Origin: Microtetraspora niveoalba
Lineage (GTDB): Bacteria > Actinomycetota > Actinomycetes > Streptosporangiales > Streptosporangiaceae
DNA: 34,957 nucleotides
Assembly: GCF_001570405.1 (NCBI RefSeq)
Contig: NZ_BBYM01000057.1
Span: forward strand, 1-34,957
Direction: 5' to 3'
Shown here: in pieces, positions 1 to 12,400 of the stretch
How positions within the stretch are numbered: the stretch's first letter is position 1
How the letters are laid out: the number at the start of each line of letters is the position of its first letter
Notes under the pieces: model-generated
What the model was told of the DNA's origin: nothing
The model's input: only the letters and a program-made list of their open reading frames with translations
Databases searched by the model: none
Made by a program: the position numbers and the translations under genes

Positions 1-1604
1 AACCCGGCCAGCAGCACCTCACACTCCGAGCCGAGCACCACCGCCCGATGCGGCAACGCCGCCCGCGACAACAACGAGCGGCCAACATCCACGCTCTGCG
101 GGCCATCCGCGGCCACGAACTCGCGCAGCCGCGCGGCCTGAGCCCGCAGGCCGTCAGCCGTCTTCGCCGCCAGCACCCACGGCACCGGACCGGAGACGGC
201 GACCGCGGGGGCGTCCGGCACGGCGGACTCGGGGGCCTGCTCCAAAATGACGTGCGCGTTCGTGCCACTCATCCCGAACGATGACACAGCCGCCCGGCGC
301 GGCCGCTCCTCGGACGACCACGACCGGGCCTCCGTCAGCAGTTCCACCGCCCCCTCGGACCAGTCCACGTGCGGCGACGGCTCATCCACGTGCAACGTCG
401 GCGGCAACACCCCGTGGCGCATCGCCTGCACCATCTTGATCACGCCGGCGACGCCGGCGGCCGACTGGGTGTGCCCGATGTTCGATTTGATCGACCCCAG
501 CCAGAGCGGCCGGTCCGCGCCACGACCCCGGCCATACGTGGCCAGCAACGCCCGCGCCTCGATCGGATCGCCGAGGCGGGTTCCGGTGCCGTGCGCCTCC
601 ACCACATCCACGTCGTCCGCGGACAACCGCGCACTCGCCAACGCCTGCCGGATCACCCGCTCCTGCGCCGGCCCGCTCGGCGCGGTCAGACCGTTCGACG
701 CACCGTCCTGATTGATCGCACTGCCCCGGATCACCGCGAGGACCTCGTGCCCGCGCCGCCGCGCATCGCTCAGCCGCTCGACCAGCAACAACCCCACACC
801 CTCGGACCAGCCCGCGCCGTCCGCCTCCGCGGAGAACGACTTGCACCGCCCATCCGACGACAGGCCGCCCTGCCGCCCGAACTCCACGATCGTCATGGGC
901 GAGGTCATCACCGTCACGCCACCGGCCAGCGCCAGATCACAATCACCGTCGCGCAACGACTGGATCGCCAGGTGCAACGCCACCAGCGACGACGAACACG
1001 CCGTGTCCACCGTCACCGCCGGCCCCTCGAGCCCGAACGTGTACGCGACCCGCCCGGAGAGGATGCTGGGCGCCGCGCCCGTCAGGGCGAATCCCCCGTC
1101 ACCCTCCGCCACCGACATGCCGATGCCGTATCCGGAGGAGGCCCCGCCGACGAACACACCGGTCCGGCTTCCGCGCATGGAGTCCGGCGCCAGCCCCGCG
1201 CGTTCGAACGCCTCCCAGACCATCTCCAGCAGCAGCCGTTGCTGCGGCTCCATGCCGAGCGCCTCACGCGGCGAGATGCCGAACAAGTCCGCGTCGAACA
1301 ACGCCGCTCCGTCCAGGAAGCCCCCCTGCGCGGCGAGGCCGGCCGTCTGGGCGTCCGCACCGAGCCCGTCCACGCTCCAGCCCCTGTCGGCGGGGAACGG
1401 CGTGATGGCGTCCCGGCCGTCCGCGACCAGCCGCCAGAGGTCGTCCGGTGAAGCGACGCCGCCGGGAAGCCGGCACGCCATCGACACGATGGCGATCGGC
1501 TCGTGTGCGGCGGCGGTGAGCTCCCGGTTCTGGCTGCGCAGGAGCTCGGTCTCTTTCAGAGAGACTCGCAGCGCTTCGACGTAGTCCTCTATGGAAGCGG
1601 CCAT
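1..1604 (-). CDS. PKS-1: modular type I polyketide synthase, N-terminal part (docking helix, ketosynthase, start of KS-AT linker), cut by window edge
   Basis: This protein extends a polyketide chain by decarboxylative Claisen condensation in the cytoplasm. The 534 visible codons start at the ATG at 1604-1602, preceded by AAGGAG six bases upstream. Residues 1-30 form a coiled-coil head ([19 protein letters not shown]) of the kind that docks onto the tail of an upstream PKS. The KS runs from about residue 34 to 450, with the active cysteine in TACSSS (Cys203) and the two KS histidines in EAHGTGT and KSNIGH. The linker toward the acyltransferase follows ([19 protein letters not shown]), and the gene leaves the window before the AT. 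Extender choice and reduction state are therefore unknown. One oddity is IVSMACR where IVGMACR is usual. It is the third gene of a probable operon, 19 bp after PKS-2, and is the natural docking partner of the PKS-2 tail. The family call is certain; the module content is not visible. Confidence 0.95.
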   Translation of the reverse strand, partial: MAASIEDYVEALRVSLKETELLRSQNRELTAAAHEPIAIVSMACRLPGGVASPDDLWRLVADGRDAITPFPADRGWSVDGLGADAQTAGLAAQGGFLDGAALFDADLFGISPREALGMEPQQRLLLEMVWEAFERAGLAPDSMRGSRTGVFVGGASSGYGIGMSVAEGDGGFALTGAAPSILSGRVAYTFGLEGPAVTVDTACSSSLVALHLAIQSLRDGDCDLALAGGVTVMTSPMTIVEFGRQGGLSSDGRCKSFSAEADGAGWSEGVGLLLVERLSDARRRGHEVLAVIRGSAINQDGASNGLTAPSGPAQERVIRQALASARLSADDVDVVEAHGTGTRLGDPIEARALLATYGRGRGADRPLWLGSIKSNIGHTQSAAGVAGVIKMVQAMRHGVLPPTLHVDEPSPHVDWSEGAVELLTEARSWSSEERPRRAAVSSFGMSGTNAHVILEQAPESAVPDAPAVAVSGPVPWVLAAKTADGLRAQAARLREFVAADGPQSVDVGRSLLSRAALPHRAVVLGSECEVLLAG

Positions 1605-1610
1605 CGCAAA

Positions 1611-1616
1611 CTCCTT
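1611..1616 (-). promoter_or_regulatory. Ribosome binding site of PKS-1
   Basis: AAGGAG on the minus strand lies six bases before the ATG at 1604. It fixes this ATG as the start. It sits in the 19 bp gap after the PKS-2 stop codon, consistent with translation from a shared transcript. Confidence 0.8.
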
Positions 1617-1623
1617 GTTGTGA

Positions 1624-4600
1624 TCATGAGTCCCGGGCTCCCAGAGCCAGCTTCAGCAGGCTTTCGCCGTCCATCGCGTCGATCGACTCGACGGAGGTCC
1701 CGGGCACGGTGTCCTCGTCGGCGATCACGGCCTGTGGAAAGGCGAGCCGCAGCAGCGGCTCGACCAGGCCGGCCTCGCGGAGCCGGGACAGGGGAATGGC
1801 GAGCAGCGCCCGGCGCAGCAGCTCCGCCTCGTCGGTGTCGGTGTCGGTGTCGTCTCCGAACAGCTCCGCCAGCATCTCCCCGGCGAGCGCACGCGGGTTC
1901 GGATGCTCGAAGAGCAGGGTGGCGGGCAGGCTCAGCCCGGTCATCGCGGCCAGCCGATCGCGCAGCTCGACCGCGGTGAGCGAGTCGAACCCCAGGTCGC
2001 GGAACGCCCGGTCGGCGACGATCGCCCCGGGCGTGAGGTGGCCGAGCACCAGTGCGGCTTGCTGCTGCACGATCTCCAGGAGCCGCGCGACGCGATCGTC
2101 CCGCGCCAGGGGGGCAAGTCGCTCGCGTAGTTCGGTGCCGCTCTGAGCGATGGTGGAGCCGGCGGGCACCGGCGCCCGCCGCATCCGTACGTCGGGAATG
2201 TCTTCGATCAACGGCTGCGGATGGTACGCCGTGAACCCGGGCACGAACGCGGCCCAATCCACATCCGCCACCGTCACGCAGACGTCGCCGGCCCGCAACG
2301 CGGCGCCCATCGCCGCGACGGCCAGGTCGGGTGGCATGCCGAGCAGGCCGCGACGCCGCAGGAACTCCTCGGCCATCTCGCCGCCCGCCATCCCGTCGCT
2401 CGCCCACGGTCCCCACGAGATCGACAGGGCGTGGAGCCCCCGGGCCCGGCGGCGTACGGCGAGCGCGTCCAGTGCGGCGTTCGCCACCGCGTACGCGGCC
2501 TGCCCTCCGCTGCCCCACACCCCGGCGATCGAGGAGAAGAGCACGAAGAAGTCGAGTGGTGTGTCGGCCAGGAGGTCGTCCAGGCAGGCCGCGCCGCCCG
2601 CCTTCCCGTTCACGACCGCCTGGAAGTCGGCGAGTGCGGTACGGCCCAGCGGGGTCATGTCTCCCACCCCGGCGGCGTGCACGACACCCCGCAGCGGGTA
2701 CTCGGCCGGGATGCCGGCCAGCACGCGGGCCATGCCGGCCCGGTCGGCCGCGTCGCAGGCCGCCACGGTCACCCGGGCGCCCCTCGCCTCCAGTTCCGCG
2801 ACCAGGTCTTCGGCGCCCGGCGCCGACCCGCCCCTGCGGGAGACCAGCACCACGTGGGGAACGCCTTGCTCGACCAGCCACCGCGCGACGATCGCGCCCA
2901 GCGCACCGGTGCCACCGGTCACCAGTACAGAGCCGGACGTCGGAACGCCTGCCGAGCCGGGCGATCCCGCGGCTGCCGACGCCCGGCCCGCAGCCGGCCC
3001 TGCGGGGGTCAGGCGTCGTCCCGAGACGCCGGTGGGGCGGACCGCGACCTGGTCGTCCGCACCGGTCAGCACGCCCGCCAGCCGGTCGCCGAGCATCGGT
3101 CCCGCCGGGCCGGAGACGTCCACCAGCCCACCCCACAGGCCCGGCAGTTCAAGGCTCACCACCCGGCCCAGACCCCACATCTGCGCCTGGTCGGGGTCGA
3201 TCTCCTCGTCATCGTGGACCGCCACCGCGCCCGAGGTCACCCACCAGACCGGTATCCGCCTGTCCGCGGCGGCGAAGGCGTCGATCAGGGCCAGCGCGCC
3301 GGAGACGGCGGCGGGCAGCGTGCCCGGTTCCGTGTCGGCGCTATCGGTCAGAGCGAGGAACGACAACACCCCGGCCGGTTCGCCCGCCTCCTCGAAGGCC
3401 CGATCGGCCTGTTCGCCGGTGTCGATCCGCGCTCGTACAACGCGCGCGCCCGCTCGTTCGACCGCCGCCAAGCAACTGTCGACTATTTCGGGACATTTCA
3501 CGGCCGCGGGCAGCAGAGCAAGCCAGGTGCCGGAGAGGAAGGGCGCGGCAGCGGGAGGCAATGGCTTCCATCCGACCCGGTAGCGCCACGCGTCCGTGAG
3601 CCCCTGCGTGCGGCTTCGGCGACGCCACGCGGCCAGCGCGGGCAGCAGGGCCTTCACCGAGGGTTCCGCGACGTCGAGACCGAGCATGTCGGCCAGCGTG
3701 TCGGCGTCCTCCGCCTCGACGGCGGACCAGAAGGGGGCGTCGTCGGCATGGTCGGCCGTCTGCGGTGCGGGCGCCTGTGCCCAGTAGTGCTGCCGATCGA
3801 ACGCGTACGGGGGCAGGACGATCCGGCGCCCGCCCCATCCGTCGAACACGGCCGGCCAGTCCACGTCGACGCCGGCCGCCCACAACCGGCCCAGCGCCGC
3901 CAACGCCGTCTCCGCCTCATCCCGATCACGGCGCAACACCGGCGCGAACACGGCCTCGCCGGCCGACTGCCGAGCCAGCGCGCAGAGCACCCCGTCCGGG
4001 CCCAGCTCCACGAACCGGGACACCCCCCGCTCGGCCAGGCTCCTGACCCCGTCGGCGAACCGCACCGCCTCACGCACCTGCCGGACCCAATAGTCAGGGG
4101 ACGTGAACAGCCCAGGATCGGCCACCTCGCCGGTCAGGTTCGACACGATCGGGATCCGCGGCTCGGCGAACGTCAGCGTCTCCAGCACCGCGGCGAACTC
4201 GGCCAGCATCGGCTCCATCAGCCGGGAATGGAACGCGTGCGACACCCTCAACCGGTTGGTCTTGAAGCCCTGGGCCGTCCACCGGGCCGCCAGCTCGTCG
4301 ATCACCCCGGCGTCCCCGGAGATCACCACCGAGCGCGGGCCGTTGACCGCCGCGATGTCCACCCGGTCATCGGCCGCCTCCCGGACCTCGGCCTCGGACG
4401 CCTGGATCGCCAGCATCGCCCCACCGGCAGGGAGCGCCTGCATCAGCCGGCCACGCGCCGCCACCAGAGCACACGCATCCGCAAGCGACAACACCCCCGC
4501 GCAATGGGCGGCGGCGATCTCACCGATCGAATGCCCCAGCAGGAAATCCGGAGTCACCCGGAGCGACTCCAGCAACCGGAACGACGCCACCTCCACAGCG

Positions 4601-6393
4601 AAGAGTCCGGCCTGCGCCCACACCGTCTGATCGAGATCGACACCCTCGGCCACCACATCCCGGACCGGCCGATCGAGCCGAACATCCAGCTCCGCGCACA
4701 CCGCGTCGAACGCCCGCGCATATGCCGGGAAGGACTCGTACAAGCCCCGCCCCATCCCGGCCCGCTGCGCCCCCTGACCGCTGAACAGGAACGCCGTCCG
4801 GCCGGGAGCGACCGCCTCGCCCGCGACCACCGTGCCGAGGGCGTCCCGGTCAGCGCCGAAAACGACCGCCCGGCAGTCCATGGCCGACCGGGCGATCAGC
4901 GCACGTCCGACGTCCACCGGGTCGGCGTCCGGCCGATCGGCCAGGAACGCCCGCAGCCGCTGCGCCTGGGCCCGCACTCCCTCCGCCGTCTTCGCCGACA
5001 ACAACCACGGCACGGCGCGCGGGGCCGCGCGGGGCTCCGGCGCCGGAGCCGGCTCACCCTGTTCGATGATCACATGGGCGTTGGTGCCGCTGACGCCGAA
5101 CGAGGAGACGCCGGCCCGGCGCGGCCGATCCGCCTCCGGCCACGGCCGGGCCTCCGTCAGCAGCTCCACCGCGCCGGTCGACCAGTCCACCTGCGGGGTC
5201 GGCTCGTCCACGTGCAACGTCGCCGGCAACACGCCATGCCGCATCGCCAGCACCATCTTGATCACACCGGCCACGCCCGCCGCCGCCTGCGTGTGCCCGA
5301 TGTTCGACTTCACCGACCCCAGCCACAACGGCCGCTCCCGGTCCTGCCCATACGTCGCCAGCAACGCCTGCGCCTCGATCGGGTCGCCCAGCACCGTGCC
5401 GGTCCCGTGCGCCTCCACGGCATCCACATCCGAAGGAGACAGCCGCGCGTTCGCCAGCGCGTCCCGGATGACCCGCTGCTGTGACGGACCGTTCGGAGCT
5501 GTGAGCCCGCTCGAGGCGCCGTCCTGGTTGACCGCGCTCCCCCGCACCACCGCGACGACGTCGTGCCCGAGCCGCCGCGCGTCCGACAACCGCTCCACCA
5601 GCAACACGCCGGCGCCCTCGGCCCAGCCCATGCCGTCGGCGGCGGCCGCGAACGACTTGCACCGCCCGTCAGAGGCCAGGCCCTGCTGCATGCCGAAGGC
5701 GCGGAACACGCCCGGAGAGCACATCACCGTCACACCCCCGGCCAGCGCGAGATCGCACTCGCCGGAGCGCAGCGCCAGCACCGCCAGATGCAACGCCACC
5801 AGGGACGACGAGCAGGCGGTGTCGACGGTCACCGCCGGGCCTTCCAGACCGAGCAGATACGCCACCCGGCCGGAGACCACGCTGCCCGCCGTGGCGGTGC
5901 CCAGGTAGGGCTCGCCGCCCTCGCCGCCGGGCACGTAGTCGTGGTACATCAGCCCGGCGAAGACCCCGGTGCGGCTGCCGCGCAGCGCGTCCGGGTCCAG
6001 CCCCGCGTACTCGAACGCCTCCCAGGAGGTTTCCAGGAACAACCGCTGCTGCGGATCCATCGCCAGCGCTTCCCGTGGCGAGATGCCGAAGAAGGCGGGA
6101 TCGAACCAGCCGGCCTCGTGCACGAATCCGGCCTGCCGCGCACCGTGGCCGCCCAGTTCCCCGAGGTCCCAGCCACGGTCGGCCGGGAAGCCGGACAACC
6201 CGTCGCCCCCGGTGGCGACGAGCCGCCACAGGTCCTCCGGGGTGGTGACCCCTCCGGGCAGGCGGCAGGCCATGCCCACGATCGCGATCGGCTCACGGGC
6301 GCGCTCGTGCGAGTCCCGCAGCGCCTGCCGCGTTTCGCGCAGCTCGGTCGTGGCCTGGCGCAGATATCTGAGCAGCTCTTCCTCGTTCGCCAT
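1624..6393 (-). CDS. PKS-2: single-module type I PKS, KS-AT(malonyl)-KR(A type)-ACP with docking domains at both ends
   Basis: This 1589-residue protein is predicted to add one malonyl-derived C2 unit and reduce the beta-keto group to a hydroxyl. Residues 1-32 are a docking coiled coil ([19 protein letters not shown]). The KS spans about 34-455 (Cys194 in [25 protein letters not shown]). The AT spans about 540-840; Ser622 in GHSIGE and HAFH at 719-722 indicate malonyl-CoA. There is no DH. A KR dimerisation and structural region (FWSAVEAED, then WRYRVGWKP) leads to the NADPH motif GGTGALG near 1157 and catalytic Tyr1301. The KR lacks an LDD motif and has Trp in [12 protein letters not shown], so it is A type (L-hydroxyl expected). 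The ACP carries Ser1471 in LGFDSL. The tail ([15 protein letters not shown]) is a docking domain suited to the PKS-1 head. The gene starts 18 bp after the PKS-3 stop, with GGGGAG seven bases before the ATG. Confidence 0.97.
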   Translation of the reverse strand: MANEEELLRYLRQATTELRETRQALRDSHERAREPIAIVGMACRLPGGVTTPEDLWRLVATGGDGLSGFPADRGWDLGELGGHGARQAGFVHEAGWFDPAFFGISPREALAMDPQQRLFLETSWEAFEYAGLDPDALRGSRTGVFAGLMYHDYVPGGEGGEPYLGTATAGSVVSGRVAYLLGLEGPAVTVDTACSSSLVALHLAVLALRSGECDLALAGGVTVMCSPGVFRAFGMQQGLASDGRCKSFAAAADGMGWAEGAGVLLVERLSDARRLGHDVVAVVRGSAVNQDGASSGLTAPNGPSQQRVIRDALANARLSPSDVDAVEAHGTGTVLGDPIEAQALLATYGQDRERPLWLGSVKSNIGHTQAAAGVAGVIKMVLAMRHGVLPATLHVDEPTPQVDWSTGAVELLTEARPWPEADRPRRAGVSSFGVSGTNAHVIIEQGEPAPAPEPRAAPRAVPWLLSAKTAEGVRAQAQRLRAFLADRPDADPVDVGRALIARSAMDCRAVVFGADRDALGTVVAGEAVAPGRTAFLFSGQGAQRAGMGRGLYESFPAYARAFDAVCAELDVRLDRPVRDVVAEGVDLDQTVWAQAGLFAVEVASFRLLESLRVTPDFLLGHSIGEIAAAHCAGVLSLADACALVAARGRLMQALPAGGAMLAIQASEAEVREAADDRVDIAAVNGPRSVVISGDAGVIDELAARWTAQGFKTNRLRVSHAFHSRLMEPMLAEFAAVLETLTFAEPRIPIVSNLTGEVADPGLFTSPDYWVRQVREAVRFADGVRSLAERGVSRFVELGPDGVLCALARQSAGEAVFAPVLRRDRDEAETALAALGRLWAAGVDVDWPAVFDGWGGRRIVLPPYAFDRQHYWAQAPAPQTADHADDAPFWSAVEAEDADTLADMLGLDVAEPSVKALLPALAAWRRRSRTQGLTDAWRYRVGWKPLPPAAAPFLSGTWLALLPAAVKCPEIVDSCLAAVERAGARVVRARIDTGEQADRAFEEAGEPAGVLSFLALTDSADTEPGTLPAAVSGALALIDAFAAADRRIPVWWVTSGAVAVHDDEEIDPDQAQMWGLGRVVSLELPGLWGGLVDVSGPAGPMLGDRLAGVLTGADDQVAVRPTGVSGRRLTPAGPAAGRASAAAGSPGSAGVPTSGSVLVTGGTGALGAIVARWLVEQGVPHVVLVSRRGGSAPGAEDLVAELEARGARVTVAACDAADRAGMARVLAGIPAEYPLRGVVHAAGVGDMTPLGRTALADFQAVVNGKAGGAACLDDLLADTPLDFFVLFSSIAGVWGSGGQAAYAVANAALDALAVRRRARGLHALSISWGPWASDGMAGGEMAEEFLRRRGLLGMPPDLAVAAMGAALRAGDVCVTVADVDWAAFVPGFTAYHPQPLIEDIPDVRMRRAPVPAGSTIAQSGTELRERLAPLARDDRVARLLEIVQQQAALVLGHLTPGAIVADRAFRDLGFDSLTAVELRDRLAAMTGLSLPATLLFEHPNPRALAGEMLAELFGDDTDTDTDEAELLRRALLAIPLSRLREAGLVEPLLRLAFPQAVIADEDTVPGTSVESIDAMDGESLLKLALGARDS

Positions 6394-6400
6394 GGCGTCT

Positions 6401-6406
6401 CTCCCC
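6401..6406 (-). promoter_or_regulatory. Ribosome binding site of PKS-2
   Basis: GGGGAG on the minus strand, seven bases before the ATG at 6393, inside the 18 bp gap that follows the PKS-3 stop. It supports this start and the operon-like arrangement. Confidence 0.75.
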
Positions 6407-6411
6407 GGACT

Positions 6412-9400
6412 TCAGTGCATCTGGTCAAGGATCTGGAACAGTTCCTCGGCGCTGGCCGACTCCAGATTCCGCGCGCCGCCTGCGTCGTCGCCGGTCCACC
6501 GGGACGTCAGCTCGCGCAGCCGCTCGGCGACCCTCGACCGTTCGGCGTCGTCGGGGCCGACGTCGTCCAGGAGCGGTTCGAGCCGGGCCAGCTCCTCAAG
6601 CACGAGGGCGGACGGCGCGAGCGGCGCGGGCGCCAGTTCGCCGCGCAGATAGCGGGCCAGCCCCACCGGGGTGGGATTGTCGAAGATCAGCGTCGCGGGC
6701 AGCCGCAGCCCGGTCGCGGCGCCGAGCCGGTTGCGCAGTTCGAGCCCGGTCAGCGAGTCCATGCCCAGGTCGAGGAATCCGCGCTCGGGCCGGACGGAGT
6801 TGGGCGAGGAGTGTCCCAGCACCGCCGCCACGGCCGTGCGCACCAGGTCGAGCAGGACCTCGTGACGTTCGTTGTCGGACAGGTCGGCCAACCGGCGGCG
6901 AAGCCGCGTCCCGTCGGAACCGGCGGCGGAGTCGTGTGCCGCCGGCCTGATCAGGCCGCGCAGCAGCGGCGGCACCAGGTCCGACCGCAGGCGCAGCTCC
7001 GCCGTGTTCAGGTTGACCGGTACGACGACGGCCTCGCCGGCGGACACGGCCAGGTCGAACAGTGCCATGCCCTCCTGGGTCGGCATCGGCGTCATGCCGA
7101 GCCGTTGCACGCGGCGTACGTCCGCCTCGGTCAGCTCGCCCGTCATCCCCGTCGGCTGGGCCCACGGCCCCCAGGCCATCGAGACCGCTTCCAGGCCGTT
7201 CACCCGGCGCGCCTGTGCGAGCGCGTCCAGGAAGGCGTTGGCCGCGGCGTAGTTCGCCTGGCCCGCGCCCCCGAAAGTGGCCGCCGCCGAGGAGAAGAGG
7301 TAGAAGCCGGACAGGCCGGACTCCAGGGTCAGCTCGTGCAGGTGCAGCGCGCCCAGGACCTTCGCGTGCAGTACGCGGTCGACGCGCTCCGGGTCGAGCG
7401 CGGTCAGCAGGCCGTCGTCCAGCTCCCCGACCGCGTGCACGACCGTGCGGAGCGGCGCGCCGGCCGGAACCCGCGCCAGGAGGTCGGCGACGGCCGCGCG
7501 GTCGCCGATGTCGCAGGCCGCGATCACGACCTCGGCGCCCAGGGCGGCCAGTTCGGCCGTCAGTTCGGCGGCGCCCGGTGCCCGTGGCCCGCGGCGGCTG
7601 GTCAGCACCAGGCTCCGCACGCCGTGCGCGGTCACCAGGTGCCGGGCCAGCGCCGCGCCCAGGGTGCCCGTGCCGCCGGTGATCAACGTCGTGCCGTCCG
7701 GATCGAACGGCCGGGCGTCCGGCTCGGCCGGTGGGGCCAGGCGCAGCAGGCGGGGCACCCGGATCCGTCCGGCGCGCAGGGCGAGCTGCGGCTCGTCGGT
7801 GCTCAGCGCCGCGGCGACGGCGGCCGGGTCGCAGTGTTCGTCGACGTCGAGCAGCACGAACCGGCCGGGATGCTCCGACTGCGCCGAGCGCAGCAGTCCC
7901 CAGACCGCGGCGGCGGCCAGATCGGTGACCTGCTCGGCGCGGTCGACCGCGACCGCGCCCCGGGTGGCCAGCACCAGGCGTGACCCGGCGAAGCGTTCGT
8001 CCGCGATCCACTCCTGCGCCAGGCGCAGTGCTTCGTGCGTGGCGGACCCGACCGACTCGGAAAGGTCACCGGCCGACTCGGAAAGGTCACCGGCCGGGCC
8101 GGCGAGCGGGATCAGGACGGTGGCCGTCTCGGACCCGTCCCGGAAGGAAGCCGCCACCGCTTCCAGGCCGGCGTAGCGCTCCACGCCCGGCCCGGTGTCC
8201 ATGTCCGCGAGGGTGTCGCCGACGAGCACCAGGCGATCGTCCCGGCCGGCCGCGCCGGGGACGTACTCGGTCCATTCGACGTGGAACAACGACCGGCTCG
8301 CGGTCTGCCGGGCGGCGCCGAGGCCGTCCGGCACCGGCCGGGCGATCAGGGAGTCCACCGCCGCGACGGGCCGGCCCGCCTCGTCGGCGACGAGGACGGC
8401 GATGCCGTCCGGGTCGGCCAGGCTCAGCCGGACCCGCAGCGAGGTCGCGCCGGGCCGGTAGCGGCGCACGCCACGCCAGGCGAACGGCAGCTCGGCGCGG
8501 CCCGGCTCGTACGACGCGTGAAGCGAACGCAGCAGGCCGATGCCGTGCAGCGCCGCGTCCATCAGCGCGGGGTGCACGCCGAAGCGCTCGGCGTCCGGCC
8601 GCTCGCCGGCGAACGCCACCTCGGCGAAGACCTCGCCGCCCCGGTGCCAGGCGGCGCGCAGGCCCTGGAACGCCGGCCCGTACGCGTATCCGCGAGCGGT
8701 CAGCTCCTCGTAGAAGCCGCCGAGGTCGACCTCGACCGCGCCGTCCGGCGGCCACTGCTCCAGCGTGAAGGACGGGGCGGGCGGCTCCGGCGCCAGCGTC
8801 GCCGTCGCGTGCCGGGTCCAGCCGTCCGCGGTCGTGCCGTCGCCCTCGGCGTCGTCGTCCGGCCGCGCGTACACGCTGAGAGCCCGCCGCCCGGTGCCGT
8901 CCGGAGCCTGCACGATGGCCTGCAGCCGTACGGCGCCGCGCTCGGGGATCGGCAGCGGCGCTTCCAAGGTCAGTTCCTCGACCAGCGCGCAGCCGACCTG
9001 CTCCCCCGCCCGCGTCGCGATCTCGACGAAGGCGGTGCCGGGCAGCAGCACGGTGCCGAGCACGGCGTGGTCGGCCAGCCACGGGTGGGATTGCGGCGAC
9101 AGCCGGCCGGTCATCAGGACCGCGTCCAGCCCGGCCAGGCTCGAAGCCGCGCCGAGCATCGGGTGGCCGGTCGTGCCGAGCCCGGCCGCGGAGACGTCGC
9201 CGACGGCCGCGCCGGACGCCGAGAGCCAGTAGCGCTCCCGCTGGAAGGCGTAGGTGGGCAGGTCGATCGTGCGGGCGTCGAGGCCGCCGAGGACGGCGGA
9301 CCAGTCGACGCGGAGGCCGTCGGCGTGCGCCTGCGCGGCGGAGATCCGCATGCGGGTCAGGCCGCCGTCGCCCCGCCTCAGCGACCCGACGACGGCGCCG

Positions 9401-12400
9401 CCGCCCGCGTGGAGCTCGTCGAGGTCCTCCAGGGTCTCCTGGACGGCGACCGTGTGCACCGGATGCGGGCTGATCTCGACGAAGTGGCGGTAGCCCTCGC
9501 CCGCGACGTCGCGGACGGCCTGTTCGAACTCGACGGTGCCGCGCAGGTTGCGGTACCAGTACGCGGCGTCGAGTTCGGTGGTGTCGGTCCAGCGGCCGAG
9601 CACGGTCGAGTAGAAGGAGGTCTCCGACTCGCGCGGGCGGATGCCGTCGAGCGCCGCGATCAGTCCCGCCTCGAGCCGCTCGACCTGGGCCGAGTGCGAG
9701 GCGTAGTCGACCGCGATCCGCCGTACCCGCACCCGGTCCGCCTCGCAGCTTGCGACGAACTCCTCCAGCGCCGCGACCTCGCCCGCGACCACGACCGAGG
9801 CGGGCCCGTTCACCGCGGCGACGGAGATCCGTCCGTCCCAGGCGCCGATCCGGTCCCGTACGCTCCCGGCGGGGAGCGCGACCGACATCATGCCGCCGCT
9901 GCCGGAGAGCGCCGTGATCGCCTGGCTGCGCAGCGCCACCACCCGGGCGGCGTCCTCCAGCGACAGCGCCCCGATCACGCAGGCGGCGGCGATCTCGCCC
10001 TGCGAATGGCCGATCACCGCGTCCGGCTCGACGCCCCACGAGCGCCAGAGCGCGGCCAGCGAGACCATCATCGCGAAGAGCGCCGGCTGCACCACGTCCA
10101 CCCGCTCCAGGGAGGGCGCGCCCTCGACGCCGCGGACCACGTCCACGAGGGACCAGTCGGTGTACGGGGCGAGCGCCTCGTCGCAGGCGGCGATGCTCTC
10201 GGCGAACACCGGCGAGGAGTCCAGCAGTTCGGCGGCCATTCCGGCCCACTGCGACCCCTGGCCGGCGAAGACGAACACGGTGCGGCCGGCGACGGCGGCG
10301 CCCTTCAGCACTCCCTCCGGCGCCTCGCCCCCGGCCAGCCGGGCGAGCCGCTCCCGGAGGACCTCCCGGTCGCCGGCCATCACCACCGCCCGCTCCTCGA
10401 ACGAGGTCCTGGTGCCGGCCAGGGAGTAGGCCAGATCGCCGAGGTCCGTCTCGGGCCGGGTGTCCAGCAGGTCCGCCAGCCGTACGGCCTGGGCGCGCAG
10501 CGCCTCCGGGCCGCGGCCGGACAGGAGGAAGGGCAGCTCGGCGTCCAGGGCGCGGCGCGGGGCCCGGTCCTCGTCGCCGGGATCGGGCGCCTGTTCCAGG
10601 ATGGCGTGCGCGTTCGTTCCGCTCCCGCCGAACGACGAGACCCCGGCGCGTCGCGGGCCGTCGGTCGGCGGCCAGGCCAGGGGCTCGACGAGCAGTTCCA
10701 CCGCGCCGGCCGACCAGTCCACGTGCGGGGTGGGCTCGTCCACGTGCAGCGTCGGCGGAAGCATGCCGTGGCGCAACGCCATGACCGCCTTGATCACCCC
10801 GGCGACGCCGGCCGCGGACTGGGTGTGGCCGATGTTCGACTTGACCGAGCCGAGCCACAGCGGGCGGTCCGCGGGACGGCCCTGCCCGTACGTCGCGATC
10901 AGCGCCTGCGCCTCGATCGGGTCGCCGAGCGTGGTGCCGGTGCCGTGCGCTTCGACGAGGTCGACGTCCGTCGGCGACAACCGGGCGCCGGCCAGGGCCT
11001 GCGTGATCACCCGCTGCTGCGAGGGGCCGTTCGGGGCTGTCAGCCCGTTCGACGCACCGTCCTGGTTGGTCGCGGACCCGGCCACCAGCGCGAGCACGGG
11101 GTGGCCGTTGCGCAACGCGTCGGAGAGCCGCTCCAGCACCACCACGCCGACGCCCTCGCCCCAGCCGGTGCCGTCGGCCGCGGCGGCGAACGGCTTGCAT
11201 CGGCCGTCCGGCGCCAGTCCGCGCTGGCGGCTGAACTCGGTGAAGGAGACCGGGGTGGGCAGGACCGCCACGCCGCCGGCCAGCGCGAGCGTGCACTCGC
11301 CCTGCCGGATCGCCTGGCAGGCCAGGTGCAGGGCCACCAGCGACGAGGAGCAGGCCGTGTCGACGGTGACCGCCGGGCCCTCCAGGCCCAGCGTGTACGA
11401 CAACCGCCCGGAGACCGCGGCGGTGCCCGTGCCCGCCAGGAAGAAGCCCTCCGCGGCGCCGAGCCCGTTGTCCGAGCCCAGCCCGTACCCCTGGAAGGAG
11501 GTGCCCACGAAGACCCCGGAACGGCTGCCGACCAGCGACGACGGGACGATCCTCGCGCGTTCCAGCGCCTCCCACGAGGTCTCCAGCAACACCCGCTGCT
11601 GCGGATCCATCGCCACCGCCTCGCGGGGGCTGATCCCGAAGAAATCGGCGTCGAAATGCCCCGCTTCCGCCAGGAACCCTCCCTCGCGGACGTAGGACGT
11701 GCCGCGCCGGTCCGGGTCGGGGTCGTAGAGCGCGTCGAGGTCCCATCCGCGGTCGGTGGGGAAGGGGGTGATCGCGTCGCGGCCGCCGAGCACCAGTTCC
11801 CACAGGTCCTCCGGCGTCCGGACGCCGCCCGCGTACCGGCAGCCCATGCCGACGATCGCGATCGGCTCGTCGGCGGCGTCGGCCGCGGCCGGTGGCGCGG
11901 CGACGGGGGCCGCCACCGCCGGGGCCCGGGAGCCGAGCAGACTCTCCGCCAGGTGGTCGGCCACGGCCTGCGGCGTCGGGTGGTCGAAGACGACGGTGGC
12001 GGGCACCCGCAGCCCGGTCGCGGTGCGCAGCCGGTCGCGGATCTCGACCGCCATGATCGAGTCGAAGCCGAGGTCGCGGAAGGCCCGGCCCGGCTCGACG
12101 GCCTCGGGCCCGGCGTGACCGAGCACCGCGGCGGCGTGGGCGCGGACCATGTCGAGGATCACACGTCCGCGCTCGGCGGCCGGCACGGCGGTCAGTTCCC
12201 GGGCGAACTCTGAGTCGCCCGGCGAGTCGGCGGACCCGCCGCCCTCGCCGGCGGCGAGCGCGTCGCGCACCTCCGGCAGGTCGCCGATCAACGGCCGCCG
12301 CCGTGCGGCGAGGTACGCCGGCGCGAACGCCGCCCAGTCGATGTCGGCGACGGTCAGCAGCGTCTCGTCGTCGGCGAGTGCCTGGCTGAGCGCGATCACG

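Noticed and set aside
1-1604. Possible loading KS (active Cys replaced by Gln) in PKS-1 or elsewhere
   Set aside because: Every KS in the window keeps Cys in TACSSS and follows a docking head or an ACP, so none is a decarboxylating loading KS.
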